DNA from: Streptomyces hirsutus
Lineage (GTDB): Bacteria > Actinomycetota > Actinomycetes > Streptomycetales > Streptomycetaceae
Assembly (NCBI RefSeq): GCF_001418415.1
Contig: NZ_LIQT01000158.1
Location: forward strand, 1 to 34,012
DNA length: 34,012 bases
Reading direction: 5' to 3'
Below are positions 16,058-22,173 of the stretch, piece by piece. The translations under genes and the position numbers were made by a program. Under the pieces are notes generated by a model that did no database searches, was not told the origin of the DNA, and saw only the letters and a program-made list of their open reading frames with translations. Position 1 is the first letter of the stretch. Every line of letters begins with the position of its first letter.

Positions 16058-17485
16058 ATGGACGACAGCTACGACCTGGTGGTGATCGGCGCAGGCCCGG
16101 CCGGGGAGGTCGCGGCCGAGCTCGCGGCCGTCTTCGGGCGCAAGGTGCTCATCGTCGAGCGGAACACGCCCGGCGGGGTGGTCACGACCACCGGCGGCGC
16201 GCCCACCAAGGCTCTGCGCGAAGCCGCGCTCTACCTGACCGGCTACCGCCAGGAGGAGGTCTACGGCGTCCGGGCGGCAGCGCCGTTGGAGGCGGTGATG
16301 CCCACCCTCCGCGCCAGAATCGAGCATGTGCGCGACGTGCTGCAGGAAGCCGTCGCACACCGGCTCGTCGTACGCGGCATCGCCTACCTCCAGGGAACCG
16401 CCCGACTCGACGCGGACCGTACCGTCCACATCACCTCGCCCGACGGACTGGCGCGCGAGGTCACGGCGCACGCGGTCCTGATAGCGACGGGGTCACGCCC
16501 GACGCACTACCCGGGCATTCCCTTCGACGATCCGGACGTCTACGACTCCGACGCGATCTACTCGCTTCGCACCGTCCCGAAACACATCGTCATCGTTGGC
16601 GGCGGCCCCATCGGCGTCGAGTTCGCCACCGTGTTCACCGCGCTGGGCGTCCCGGCCACACTCATCAGCAATTCCGATCGCCTGCTGCCGAACATCGACG
16701 GCGAACTGGCCGGGCTGGTGGCCGACGAGTTCCGGCGGCGCGGAGTCCAGCTGGTCTTGGGCGCCGGCGCAGACACGGTGAGCCGCATCGACGGCCGGCT
16801 GACTGTCAGGCTCTCGACCGGCACCGTCCTGACCGGGGACGCCGTCTTGTTCGCCGCCGGCCGCGCCCCCAACACAGAAGGCCTCGGCCTCGAACCGGCC
16901 GGCGTGCACCTCGACGCCCGCGGCCGGATCATCGTCGACCGCTACTACCGGACGACCGCTCCAGGGATCTACGCAGCCGGCGACGTGGTCAAACCAGGGC
17001 TCGCCTCCAACGCCATGCAGCAAGGACGCGCAGCAGCAGCCCACGCCTGCGGACTCGTCTTCGGCGTGGAGATCGACCAGACCGCCAGCAGCGCCGTCTA
17101 CGGCCTACCCGAAGTCGCCGGCGTCGGGGCGACCGAAGAACAGATCCAGGCCGCCGGCATCCCCTACGCGGTGGGCCGCTGCGACCTGGCCGTTACCCCG
17201 CGCGGGGCGATCGCCGGACACGGCGGGCTGCTGAAGCTGATCTTCCGCGCCGATGATCGCAAGCTGCTCGGCGTCCACTGCTTCGGCGACATCGCCTCCG
17301 AAGTGGTCGGCCTGGGCCACGTCGTCCTCCAGCTCGGAGGCAGGGTGGAATTGTTCCTCACACTCGCGCTCAATACCCCCACCTACAGCTACGCCTACCA
17401 TGACGCGACTGTCGACGGCCTGACCCGGCTGACCAAGCTGATGGGCATAGCTGATAGCGGGGGCACTGGCGACGCGGCACAGTGA
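16058..17485 (+). CDS. SthA-like pyridine nucleotide transhydrogenase / disulfide-reductase-fold flavoprotein
   Basis: 475-aa FAD- and NAD(P)-dependent oxidoreductase of the lipoamide-dehydrogenase fold. The FAD-binding GAGPAG is near residue 12, the NAD-binding GGGPIG near 186, the second FAD segment GIYAAGDVVKPG near 308, and a dimerisation domain ends the protein. Where disulfide reductases have Cys-x4-Cys, this one reads TTTGGAPTKALREA, with no cysteines. That is the soluble transhydrogenase (SthA) signature, so it probably moves hydride between NADPH and NADH rather than reducing disulfides. ATG 16058 is used. It closes the peroxidase set and could supply or balance reductant. Confidence 0.85.
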   Translation: MDDSYDLVVIGAGPAGEVAAELAAVFGRKVLIVERNTPGGVVTTTGGAPTKALREAALYLTGYRQEEVYGVRAAAPLEAVMPTLRARIEHVRDVLQEAVAHRLVVRGIAYLQGTARLDADRTVHITSPDGLAREVTAHAVLIATGSRPTHYPGIPFDDPDVYDSDAIYSLRTVPKHIVIVGGGPIGVEFATVFTALGVPATLISNSDRLLPNIDGELAGLVADEFRRRGVQLVLGAGADTVSRIDGRLTVRLSTGTVLTGDAVLFAAGRAPNTEGLGLEPAGVHLDARGRIIVDRYYRTTAPGIYAAGDVVKPGLASNAMQQGRAAAAHACGLVFGVEIDQTASSAVYGLPEVAGVGATEEQIQAAGIPYAVGRCDLAVTPRGAIAGHGGLLKLIFRADDRKLLGVHCFGDIASEVVGLGHVVLQLGGRVELFLTLALNTPTYSYAYHDATVDGLTRLTKLMGIADSGGTGDAAQ

Positions 17486-17576
17486 CGGCGGCCGTGCCGG
17501 GACAGCACATGCCTCTCCAACTCGCCCGCGTCGATCGCCGAAAGGAACGCCGCGGCGGCAGGGCCCGGGTCCGGGG

Positions 17577-17810
17577 CGGCTCTGGCTGCACGACCTGCGG
17601 CACTGCGCGGCGACCCTGTCTCTGGCCGCCGGCCTGCACATGAAGGCCATCCAGAAACTGCTGGGGCACTCCTCCTACTCGCTGACCGCTGACACGTACA
17701 CCTCGGTACTGCCGCAGTCCGAGGAAGCCCAAGCCGAGGCCCCCTGCTTTGGTTCCACGCAGCTCACCAGCGCTGCGGGACGTCACCCAGGAACCGGAGG
17801 AGAGGCCTGA
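17577..17810 (+). pseudogene. Tyrosine integrase, C-terminal remnant
   Basis: In the frame ending at TGA 17808-17810 the text is RLWLHDLRHCAATLSLAAGL, then MKAIQKLLGHSSYSLTADTY followed by TSVLP. These are catalytic box II of tyrosine recombinases: the Arg in HDLRH, the His of LGHSS, and the Tyr nucleophile in DTYTSVLP. The N-terminal and central domains are absent, so only about 78 codons remain and no start is visible. The gene ends 150 bp before the second 173-bp repeat, where the integrase of an integrated element is expected. It is the decayed integrase of the 4.48-17.96 kb island. Confidence 0.85.
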
Positions 17811-17889
17811 CGTTCCCTCGGAAGACGGTGAGGTTCCCACGGAGGATGCTGCTTGACAGCGCGTTCCCATACGTTCCCATGGAAGGTGA

Positions 17890-17924
17890 AAATGCCCCTC
17901 GGAGATCTACTCCGAGGGGCATTT
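17890..17924. terminator. Perfect hairpin terminator beside copy B
   Basis: 15-bp perfect inverted repeat (AAATGCCCCTCGGAG at 17890-17904, complement at 17910-17924) with a 5-nt loop and A/T runs at both ends, so it can work in either direction. It lies between the integrase relic and the tRNA-like end at 17962. Confidence 0.85.
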
Positions 17925-17959
17925 CTGATGCTCCGATGCAGGTCAGGGCGGTAATGCGT

Positions 17960-18132
17960 TGTGCCCCCGGCAGGATTCGAACCTGCGACACCCGCTTTAG
18001 GAGTTTTCCCTGGGCAGGTCTGTGACCTGCGGAAAAAGTGGTAGCAGGGTGCCTCGCCTGGGAAAACACCCCTCCGCAGTTCTCATGTGTCCGCGGGGTT
18101 TCCCGGCCTCATGTGTGCTGAATCCGTTCCGG
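17960..18132 (-). repeat. 173-bp direct repeat, copy B: tRNA-Arg(CCT) 3' end plus element end (att site)
   Basis: Same block as 4481-4653 without gaps. The tRNA portion is 17962-18003; here the anticodon loop reads CTCCTAA with the stem strand AGCGG, consistent with tRNA-Arg(CCT). Further left on the minus strand there is no tRNA 5' half, so it is an attachment-site fragment. The CTCATGTGT doublet is present, the second copy as CATGTGTGC context. It marks the right end of the first island and the left end of the next insert. Confidence 0.8.
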
Positions 18133-18221
18133 GCCGGCTGCAGGGGAGACCTCTTGTCGCAGGCCGCGGGCGCGCGGCCAGGGGAGACATGGGCCGCGGA
18201 GGTCCGTGGAGGCTTGCGCTA

Positions 18222-18251
18222 TGCAATTGGAGGTATATACCGTTGATTGCA
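18222..18251. promoter_or_regulatory. Palindromic promoter/operator of the toxin-antitoxin pair
   Basis: Nested palindrome: outer arms TGCAAT (18222-18227) and ATTGCA (18246-18251) around an inner perfect 10-mer GGTATATACC (18232-18241). The inner part can serve as a -10 (TATACC) with TTGCGC at 18214-18219 as -35, 16 bp apart, which would place the transcript start next to the ATG codons at 18251/18254. That fits autoregulation by the antitoxin's helix-turn-helix. Confidence 0.55.
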
Positions 18252-18619
18252 TGATGGAGCGGTGGGAGATCGAGATCGAACCCGAGGTGCGGGATTGGCT
18301 GGAGCTGCTTCCGTTTCGTCTCTACCGGCGGGTGGAGGACAAGACGGACCGTCTGCTGGACGAGCCGACGACGCTCGGTGAGCCGTACTCGCGGCACCTG
18401 GGCGGCAAACTGCGTGAGCTGCGCTTCGAGCTGGACGGCGAGGCCGTGCGCATCCCGTACTGGCTCGCTCCTGGGCAGCGGATCGTTCTGCTGACGGTCT
18501 TCCGCAAGACGAGGATGCGTGAGGCGGCGGAAGTCGAGCGTGCGCACCAGGCCCAGAAGGTCTGCGAGGCCGAGCATGGTCATGCCCAGTACACCTACGA
18601 GCGGCGCAAGGAGAGCTGA
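18251..18619 (+). CDS. HigB/RelE-like toxin of a type II toxin-antitoxin system
   Basis: 122-aa protein of the phage-derived Gp49/HigB-like group: MMERWEIEIEPEVRDWLELL, then an Arg-rich stretch, LREPYSRHLGGKLRELRF-type text (EPYSRHLGGKLRELRFELDG), RIVLLTVFRKTRM, and a charged C-terminal helix. Members are ribosome-dependent mRNA interferases. Start ATG 18251 is favoured because the operator/promoter lies immediately upstream; an in-frame ATG at 18221 has a better ribosome site (GGAGG, 8-nt spacing) and would add 10 residues. The stop overlaps the antitoxin start (TGATG). Toxin-first order is typical of higBA. Confidence 0.85.
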   Translation: MMERWEIEIEPEVRDWLELLPFRLYRRVEDKTDRLLDEPTTLGEPYSRHLGGKLRELRFELDGEAVRIPYWLAPGQRIVLLTVFRKTRMREAAEVERAHQAQKVCEAEHGHAQYTYERRKES

Positions 18620-18942
18620 TGAATCACAGCACGTGGAGGACGCGCCGGGCCCGGCAGCTTGCGGGTGAGGCGGTGGAGTACGACCAGGAATACGTCGACG
18701 CGCGGCTGGCCGGCGATCTCGGGCAGGCGGTCTACGACCGTCGGATCGAGCTCGGTCTGTCCCAGGCCGAGCTGGCCGAGCGGGCCGGGATGACGCAGCC
18801 TCAGGTGTCCCGGATGGAGGGCGGCGACACCGTGCCGACGCTCCCGCTGCTGCGACGCCTGGCCAAGGCCCTGGACGGCACCCTGAACCTGGCCATCGAC
18901 GAGGGCGACTCCCGGGTCACCTTCACCCCGCACGCCGCCTGA
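18619..18942 (+). CDS. HigA-like antitoxin (XRE helix-turn-helix)
   Basis: 107-aa protein with an XRE-type helix-turn-helix in the second half (RRIELGLSQAELAERAGMTQ, then PQVSRMEGGDTVPTLPLLRR) and an acidic N-terminal region likely to bind the toxin. It overlaps the toxin stop by one base, so the two are co-translated. It should neutralise the toxin and repress the palindromic promoter upstream. Such modules stabilise mobile elements. Confidence 0.87.
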   Translation: MNHSTWRTRRARQLAGEAVEYDQEYVDARLAGDLGQAVYDRRIELGLSQAELAERAGMTQPQVSRMEGGDTVPTLPLLRRLAKALDGTLNLAIDEGDSRVTFTPHAA

Positions 18943-18954
18943 AACCGAACCGTC

Positions 18955-18988
18955 AAAGGCCCCGGACCATGATCGGTCCGGGGCCTTT
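18955..18988. terminator. Perfect hairpin terminator after the antitoxin gene
   Basis: 14-bp perfect inverted repeat (AAAGGCCCCGGACC at 18955-18968, complement at 18975-18988), loop ATGATC. It ends the toxin-antitoxin transcript and also stands downstream of the minus-strand tRNA-like fragment at 18996. Confidence 0.85.
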
Positions 18989-18995
18989 CGGCTGG

Positions 18996-19034
18996 TGCCC
19001 CGACAGGATTCGAACCTGCGACACCCCTTCAAAA
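18996..19034 (-). repeat. Degenerate tRNA 3' end (third att-like copy)
   Basis: On the minus strand this reads an anticodon-loop-like CTTTTGA, the shared GGTGTCGCAGGTTCGAAT segment, and CCTGTCGGGGCACCA. Compared with the other copies the acceptor side is one base short and the loop differs, so it is a decayed or different tRNA end. It could be Lys(TTT)- or Gln(TTG)-like; the frame of the loop is ambiguous. No 5' half is present. Confidence 0.55.
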
Positions 19035-19207
19035 GTTCGAACCGTACCTGCCTTCGGCGCCATTATTGGTTGGTCCGAAGGCCATCCATTCGACATTAGG
19101 AGTGGCTGCTCGGCATCGTTGATGTCAGTCGTAGATGTCAGAACTCGCGCGAGATCCACCGGTCGCCGAGGGGCTCAAGGGGTACGACCGCACTGCTTGC
19201 TCCACGT

Positions 19208-19420
19208 TTACAACAGGCCGTTTCGGCGGAGCTCCTCCTGACGCCGACGGTCCGCATCAGCGCCACTTTTGCCACGAGCTGCTCGTGCTCGCTTTCGCAT
19301 CTTGCGAGGGGTGCGTTCCTGGGCATCAAGTACCCGGTCGTACTTGTTCTTACCATCCACGCTTGACGGATCAACTGGGTCTCCGCCGTGCAGGTTGTAA
19401 GCAACGAACCACTGGCTCAC
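19208..19420 (-). CDS. Possible small basic protein, unknown function
   Basis: 70-aa frame from GTG 19420: VSQWFVAYNLHGGDPVDPSS, then a strongly basic, charged C-terminal half (RTPRKMRKRARAARGKSG). The open frame extends upstream without an in-frame start that has a ribosome site, so this may be the C-terminal part of a longer, broken gene. I do not recognise the family. Confidence 0.3.
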   Translation of the reverse strand: MSQWFVAYNLHGGDPVDPSSVDGKNKYDRVLDAQERTPRKMRKRARAARGKSGADADRRRQEELRRNGLL

Positions 19421-19603
19421 AGTCGCCCCCTTGCCCTTGACGCCACCGGTCTCGGCATAGCGTCGGCCCCCTGAAGTCGGTGAAGGGCACTCTACTCAGC
19501 GTGGCTGGCGTGCGCCATGGCCTGCGGCGAAGGATGTCCGAGTCGATAGACGTAGCCAGGGCGCGGCCCGCGTCGACCTCGACGGATACGTCTGGGGTGT
19601 GAA

Positions 19604-19792
19604 GTGGCACTCCTTGTCCCCAGGTGCGAAGGTCCTCCTCAGTCGGAAGCGACCCGCCGTTGGGCGCAAGCCGTTGGGATCGACTTCCATGAGGTTCGCA
19701 TCGAGACCAACGCGCACCGTCTCACCCTGCTCTTCTCGGACTTGCAGGTCAGTGAGGTGCCGGACGGATACGCGCCCTTTGCCACGGAGTAG
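19604..19792 (+). CDS. Possible small protein, unknown function
   Basis: 62-aa frame from GTG 19604, with a plausible beta-strand pattern (VGIDFHEVRIETNAHRLTLL, then FSDLQVSEVPDGYAPFATE). No family recognised and only a weak GGGG upstream. Confidence 0.3.
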   Translation: MALLVPRCEGPPQSEATRRWAQAVGIDFHEVRIETNAHRLTLLFSDLQVSEVPDGYAPFATE

Positions 19793-19867
19793 CGGGCATC
19801 CCTTCCGCTCCGACGAGCTGCCGAGTGGACGTAGTGGCACGCGTGTGGCACGACCCCGGATACGACG

Positions 19868-19908
19868 AAGGGCCAGCCTGGGAGGAAAGCCCTCCTGAGC
19901 TGGCCCTT
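19868..19908 (-). terminator. Hairpin terminator beside the fourth tRNA-like end
   Basis: Outer 10-bp stem (AAGGGCCAGC at 19868-19877, complement at 19899-19908) with an inner GGAGG/CCTCC pairing and a TTTT on the plus side. It lies 3' of the minus-strand tRNA fragment at 19916-19957. Confidence 0.7.
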
Positions 19909-19915
19909 TTCTCTG

Positions 19916-19957
19916 TGCCCCCGGCAGGATTCGAACCTGCGACACCCGCTTTAGGAG
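19916..19957 (-). repeat. tRNA-Arg(CCT) 3' end, 42 nt (att site of the right element)
   Basis: Minus strand: loop CTCCTAA, stem strand AGCGG, T-arm with TTCGAAT, acceptor strand CGGGGGC, discriminator A. It is identical over 42 nt to the tRNA portion at 17962-18003. The DNA further into the element is different from copies A/B and instead resembles the DNA beyond the 18996 copy. No 5' half is present, so this is the distal attachment site of the element that runs off the right edge. Confidence 0.8.
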
Positions 19958-20044
19958 TTCGATCCCCGCCCGCCTCTGGCGCCGTCATCGGCTGGTCCGA
20001 CGGTCGCTCAGGGGTGCTGCTGTGTGCCGCCGTCCGGCCTCGTT

Positions 20045-20064
20045 GATGTCAACGTTGGATGTCA
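20045..20064. repeat. GATGTCA doublet at the element end
   Basis: GATGTCA at 20045-20051 and 20058-20064, 129 bp inside the tRNA-like end. The same doublet, with the same 6-bp spacing, is at 19121-19140, 125 bp inside the third tRNA-like end. These could be integrase arm-type binding sites. Confidence 0.5.
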
Positions 20065-20262
20065 CCGAAACAGCTCCGGGACTGGGCAGACCTCCAACGG
20101 TTCCTCCGGCCGGTCCGCCCACCTCCACCAGGTGTGCCGATCGGCGCACCTCCACAGCACCCGGCAGGTTCGCCGGCCGTCGTCGTCTCGCCCGGAAAGC
20201 ACGAGACCGCCCGACTTCAGGGGCTGGCTGCACTCAGGACAAGACGGAGCGTCGTCGGCCAT
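20062..20262 (-). CDS. Small zinc-ribbon protein
   Basis: 66-aa protein from ATG 20262. An N-terminal CPEC is followed by a basic linker and a Cys/His-Trp-rich part (RTCRVLWRCADRHTWWRWAD, then CP), which together can coordinate zinc. It lies 20 bp after the GntR gene on the same strand and is probably co-transcribed. Small proteins of this kind are, as I recall, common next to GntR regulators on Streptomyces integrated elements. Function unknown. The stop overlaps the GATGTCA doublet. Confidence 0.65.
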   Translation of the reverse strand: MADDAPSCPECSQPLKSGGLVLSGRDDDGRRTCRVLWRCADRHTWWRWADRPEEPLEVCPVPELFR

Positions 20263-20282
20263 ATGGCGAACCCTAAACGGGG

Positions 20283-21038
20283 CTATCGGTTGATCGGGAT
20301 CTCATAGACGATCTCGCAGTGAGCCGTTGGCACCACGATGTCCGCGGTCTCCACGGGCTGCCCCTGGTCGCTGTAGTAGGTCCGCCGGATGTGCGTGACG
20401 AGCGCGGCCTTCTGGATCCCGAGGAGCGAGGCCTCCTCGGTGGTCGCGTGCCGTGGCTCCGGCTGCTCCACGACATGGCTGACGGTGATGCCGATCGCGG
20501 CCATGCGGTTCACGACGCCAGCCCCGGCGTGCGGCCCTCCCTCGGGCAGAACGACGAGCGTGCCGGCGGTGAGGTCGTACGGCTCCCAACTCGTCGACAG
20601 CTGCACCGGTCTGCCGTCGGCAAGGAACTCGTAGGCGGTCCGGACGCATAGGTCACCCTCGGCGATACCGAGACGCGCCGCGATCTCCGTCGGCGCCGGG
20701 ACCTTGGCGTCGGTCCGGCTCTCCCAGTCTCCCTGCCTGCCCACGGCCTTCATGTCCGCGCGAAACGGGGAACCCTGGGGCTGCTCGCGCGCCGACGAAC
20801 GCACCACCCGGACGCGCTGCCGGGGCTCGGCGACATAGGTACCGGAACCGGCGCGACCTTCCAGCACACCTTGGGAGATCAGCAGTTCCTGTGCTCGGCG
20901 GACCACGTTCTCGCCCACCTCGCACTCCTGGGCGATCTGGGCGCGGGAGGGAAGCCGGTCCCCCGCTGTCCACTCGTGCTCCGCGATCCGCCGCCGTAGT
21001 TCGTCGGCGATGCGGAGATAGGGCGGCTGCTCAGGCAT
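20283..21038 (-). CDS. GntR-family regulator (HutC/UTRA type)
   Basis: 251-aa repressor. Residues about 5-70 are a GntR winged helix (LRIADELRRRIAEHEWTAGD, RLPSRAQIAQECEVGENVVR). The C-terminal part is the UTRA ligand-binding fold (EFLADGRPVQLSTSWEPYDL ... ALVTHIRRTYYSDQGQPVET). Start ATG 21038. Two perfect palindromes CTAGT-N2-ACTAG lie just upstream, between it and the divergent small gene, so it very likely represses itself and that gene set. Such regulators control transfer or maintenance genes on actinomycete elements. Confidence 0.9.
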   Translation of the reverse strand: MPEQPPYLRIADELRRRIAEHEWTAGDRLPSRAQIAQECEVGENVVRRAQELLISQGVLEGRAGSGTYVAEPRQRVRVVRSSAREQPQGSPFRADMKAVGRQGDWESRTDAKVPAPTEIAARLGIAEGDLCVRTAYEFLADGRPVQLSTSWEPYDLTAGTLVVLPEGGPHAGAGVVNRMAAIGITVSHVVEQPEPRHATTEEASLLGIQKAALVTHIRRTYYSDQGQPVETADIVVPTAHCEIVYEIPINR

Positions 21039-21047
21039 ATGGAAAAT

Positions 21048-21078
21048 CTAGTCCACTAGCTCTAATCTAGTTAACTAG
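21048..21078. promoter_or_regulatory. Two GntR operator palindromes in a divergent promoter
   Basis: CTAGTCCACTAG at 21048-21059 and CTAGTTAACTAG at 21067-21078; centres 19 bp apart, close to two helical turns. They lie between the GntR start (21038, minus) and the small gene (21117, plus). The symmetric arms and two-base centre suit a GntR dimer. Confidence 0.75.
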
Positions 21079-21116
21079 CTTCACTCAAAGTGATCGCCGG
21101 TGACGGAGGCTGCCCT

Positions 21117-21395
21117 GTGCCTGCTTCGGAAGTAAGCGCGGAGGTCATCGCGGCTCGGTTATCGGCCGTCGGGCTCGCCACGCGTGTGGAGGAACACGAC
21201 GGATCCACGTCCATCGAAGCGGAGGTGCCGGAATCGCTCCCCGCCGAGACATGGAGGGAGGTCCTGGAAGTGGTGGCCGAGGCCGATCGGTTCGGGCTTC
21301 TCGCCACCAGCATGAACGGCCGCACCCTCTGGGCGGTCGTACACAAAGCGGTCCCCACGACGGGCGATGTCGGGGGACCGGGCCATCAGCGATAG
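21117..21395 (+). CDS. Small conserved element protein, unknown function
   Basis: 92-aa protein starting at GTG 21117 with GGAGG at 21105-21109. Text such as VPESLPAETWREVLEVVAEA and DRFGLLATSMNGRTLWAVVH suggests a compact alpha/beta fold. I recognise this type as a frequent neighbour of GntR genes in Streptomyces elements but know no function. It is the first gene of a tightly packed plus-strand set opposite the GntR repressor. Confidence 0.7.
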   Translation: MPASEVSAEVIAARLSAVGLATRVEEHDGSTSIEAEVPESLPAETWREVLEVVAEADRFGLLATSMNGRTLWAVVHKAVPTTGDVGGPGHQR

Positions 21396-21407
21396 GAGCT
21401 GAGCAGC

Positions 21408-21704
21408 GTGCTCAATCGTATCCGTCGTACCGTCACGCGCATCGGTGAGCGGTACCGCCACAAGGGCCGGCACCGCCGCCCCGCAACGCCTCTGCGGCCA
21501 TTGGCCGTTCCTCCCGGGGTGGCCTACGGGGTATCGCTTTTCCCGCGACAGCGAAGCGAACATACGGACGTTCTGATGGGCGAGGAGACCGCGCTCGTCC
21601 GCCCGTACGTGCTGGCCAGTGAGGAACGCGCGCGACACCGCTCGACGGCTGTGCCCTGCCCGCCCTTCGTCGGTCCCTGGTTCGCCTCGGCGGGTGACCG
21701 CTGA
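21408..21704 (+). CDS. Small basic element protein, unknown function
   Basis: 98-aa protein, GTG 21408 with AGGAG upstream. It begins with a very basic helix (LNRIRRTVTRIGERYRHKGR) and ends in a Pro/Phe/Trp-containing tail. Its stop overlaps the next start (TGATG). Unknown function; membership of the same operon is clear from spacing. Confidence 0.6.
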   Translation: MLNRIRRTVTRIGERYRHKGRHRRPATPLRPLAVPPGVAYGVSLFPRQRSEHTDVLMGEETALVRPYVLASEERARHRSTAVPCPPFVGPWFASAGDR

Positions 21705-21907
21705 TGCCTCCTCGTCAGCAGCCCCACCCTGTGGATGTGAAAGCGGACTCCTACCGGTCGAGCTCCTGCCGTATCGGTACACACCGCGCATGTGCGGAGT
21801 CGTCCCCGGCAACAGCACCGGTTGACGTACCGGTGATCTACGAGGTCTGCGATTGCCCCTGCCACACGGTTGTTGTTCGAGACACGGCGGCGGAGGTGGC
21901 GCGGTGA
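21704..21907 (+). CDS. Small Cys-containing element protein
   Basis: 67-aa protein, ATG 21704 overlapping the previous stop. It contains a compact CDCPCH motif near the C-terminus that could bind a metal. The last bases overlap the next GTG by 4 nt, so translation is coupled. Function unknown. Confidence 0.6.
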   Translation: MPPRQQPHPVDVKADSYRSSSCRIGTHRACAESSPATAPVDVPVIYEVCDCPCHTVVVRDTAAEVAR

Positions 21908-22173
21908 GAGGCCGGGCACCCAGCGGCGCGCTGGCCTCCACCGTCGAGATCACCTCGGCCAGCGTGCAGCGCGGCGACGTCATCGAGGTCGGCGGTCAGC
22001 AGTGCCGGGTGATCGACCTCTTCCAACTGCCCGGTGGAGCCAGACAGATTGTGTTCGAGTCGGGGGAGCGGCTGACCATGCACCCGGGGACTCGGCTCCT
22101 TGCCGTGCGCATCCTGAGAGTGCGGGGCGGTGATCCGGTCCATGCCCTCTCGCCGCGACGCTATCGCCGATGA
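21904..22173 (+). CDS. Small element protein, unknown function
   Basis: 89-aa protein from GTG 21904 (4-nt overlap with the upstream gene). It reads as a small beta-barrel (EITSASVQRGDVIEVGGQQC, RVIDLFQLPGGARQIVFESG, ERLTMHPGTRLLAVRILR). Similar small proteins occur beside GntR genes in Streptomyces elements. Its 3' end overlaps the following GntR gene. Confidence 0.65.
   Translation: MRGRAPSGALASTVEITSASVQRGDVIEVGGQQCRVIDLFQLPGGARQIVFESGERLTMHPGTRLLAVRILRVRGGDPVHALSPRRYRR

Larger units (their letters stand above)
19035..19867. other. Gene-poor stretch between two tRNA-like ends
   Basis: About 830 bp. It contains the GATGTCA doublet (19121-19127, 19134-19140) of the element end. Two short frames look possible but unproven: a 70-aa minus-strand frame 19208-19420 (starts VSQWFVAYNLHGGDPVDPSS, basic C-terminus) and a 62-aa plus-strand frame 19604-19792 (contains HEVRIETNAHRLTLLFSDLQ). 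Neither has a strong ribosome site. The region is probably the residue of a deleted element. Confidence 0.45.

Noticed and set aside
11043..17485. Encapsulin nanocompartment with Dyp cargo
   Set aside because: No shell-protein gene in the window and the Dyp C-terminus lacks the usual cargo-peptide text.
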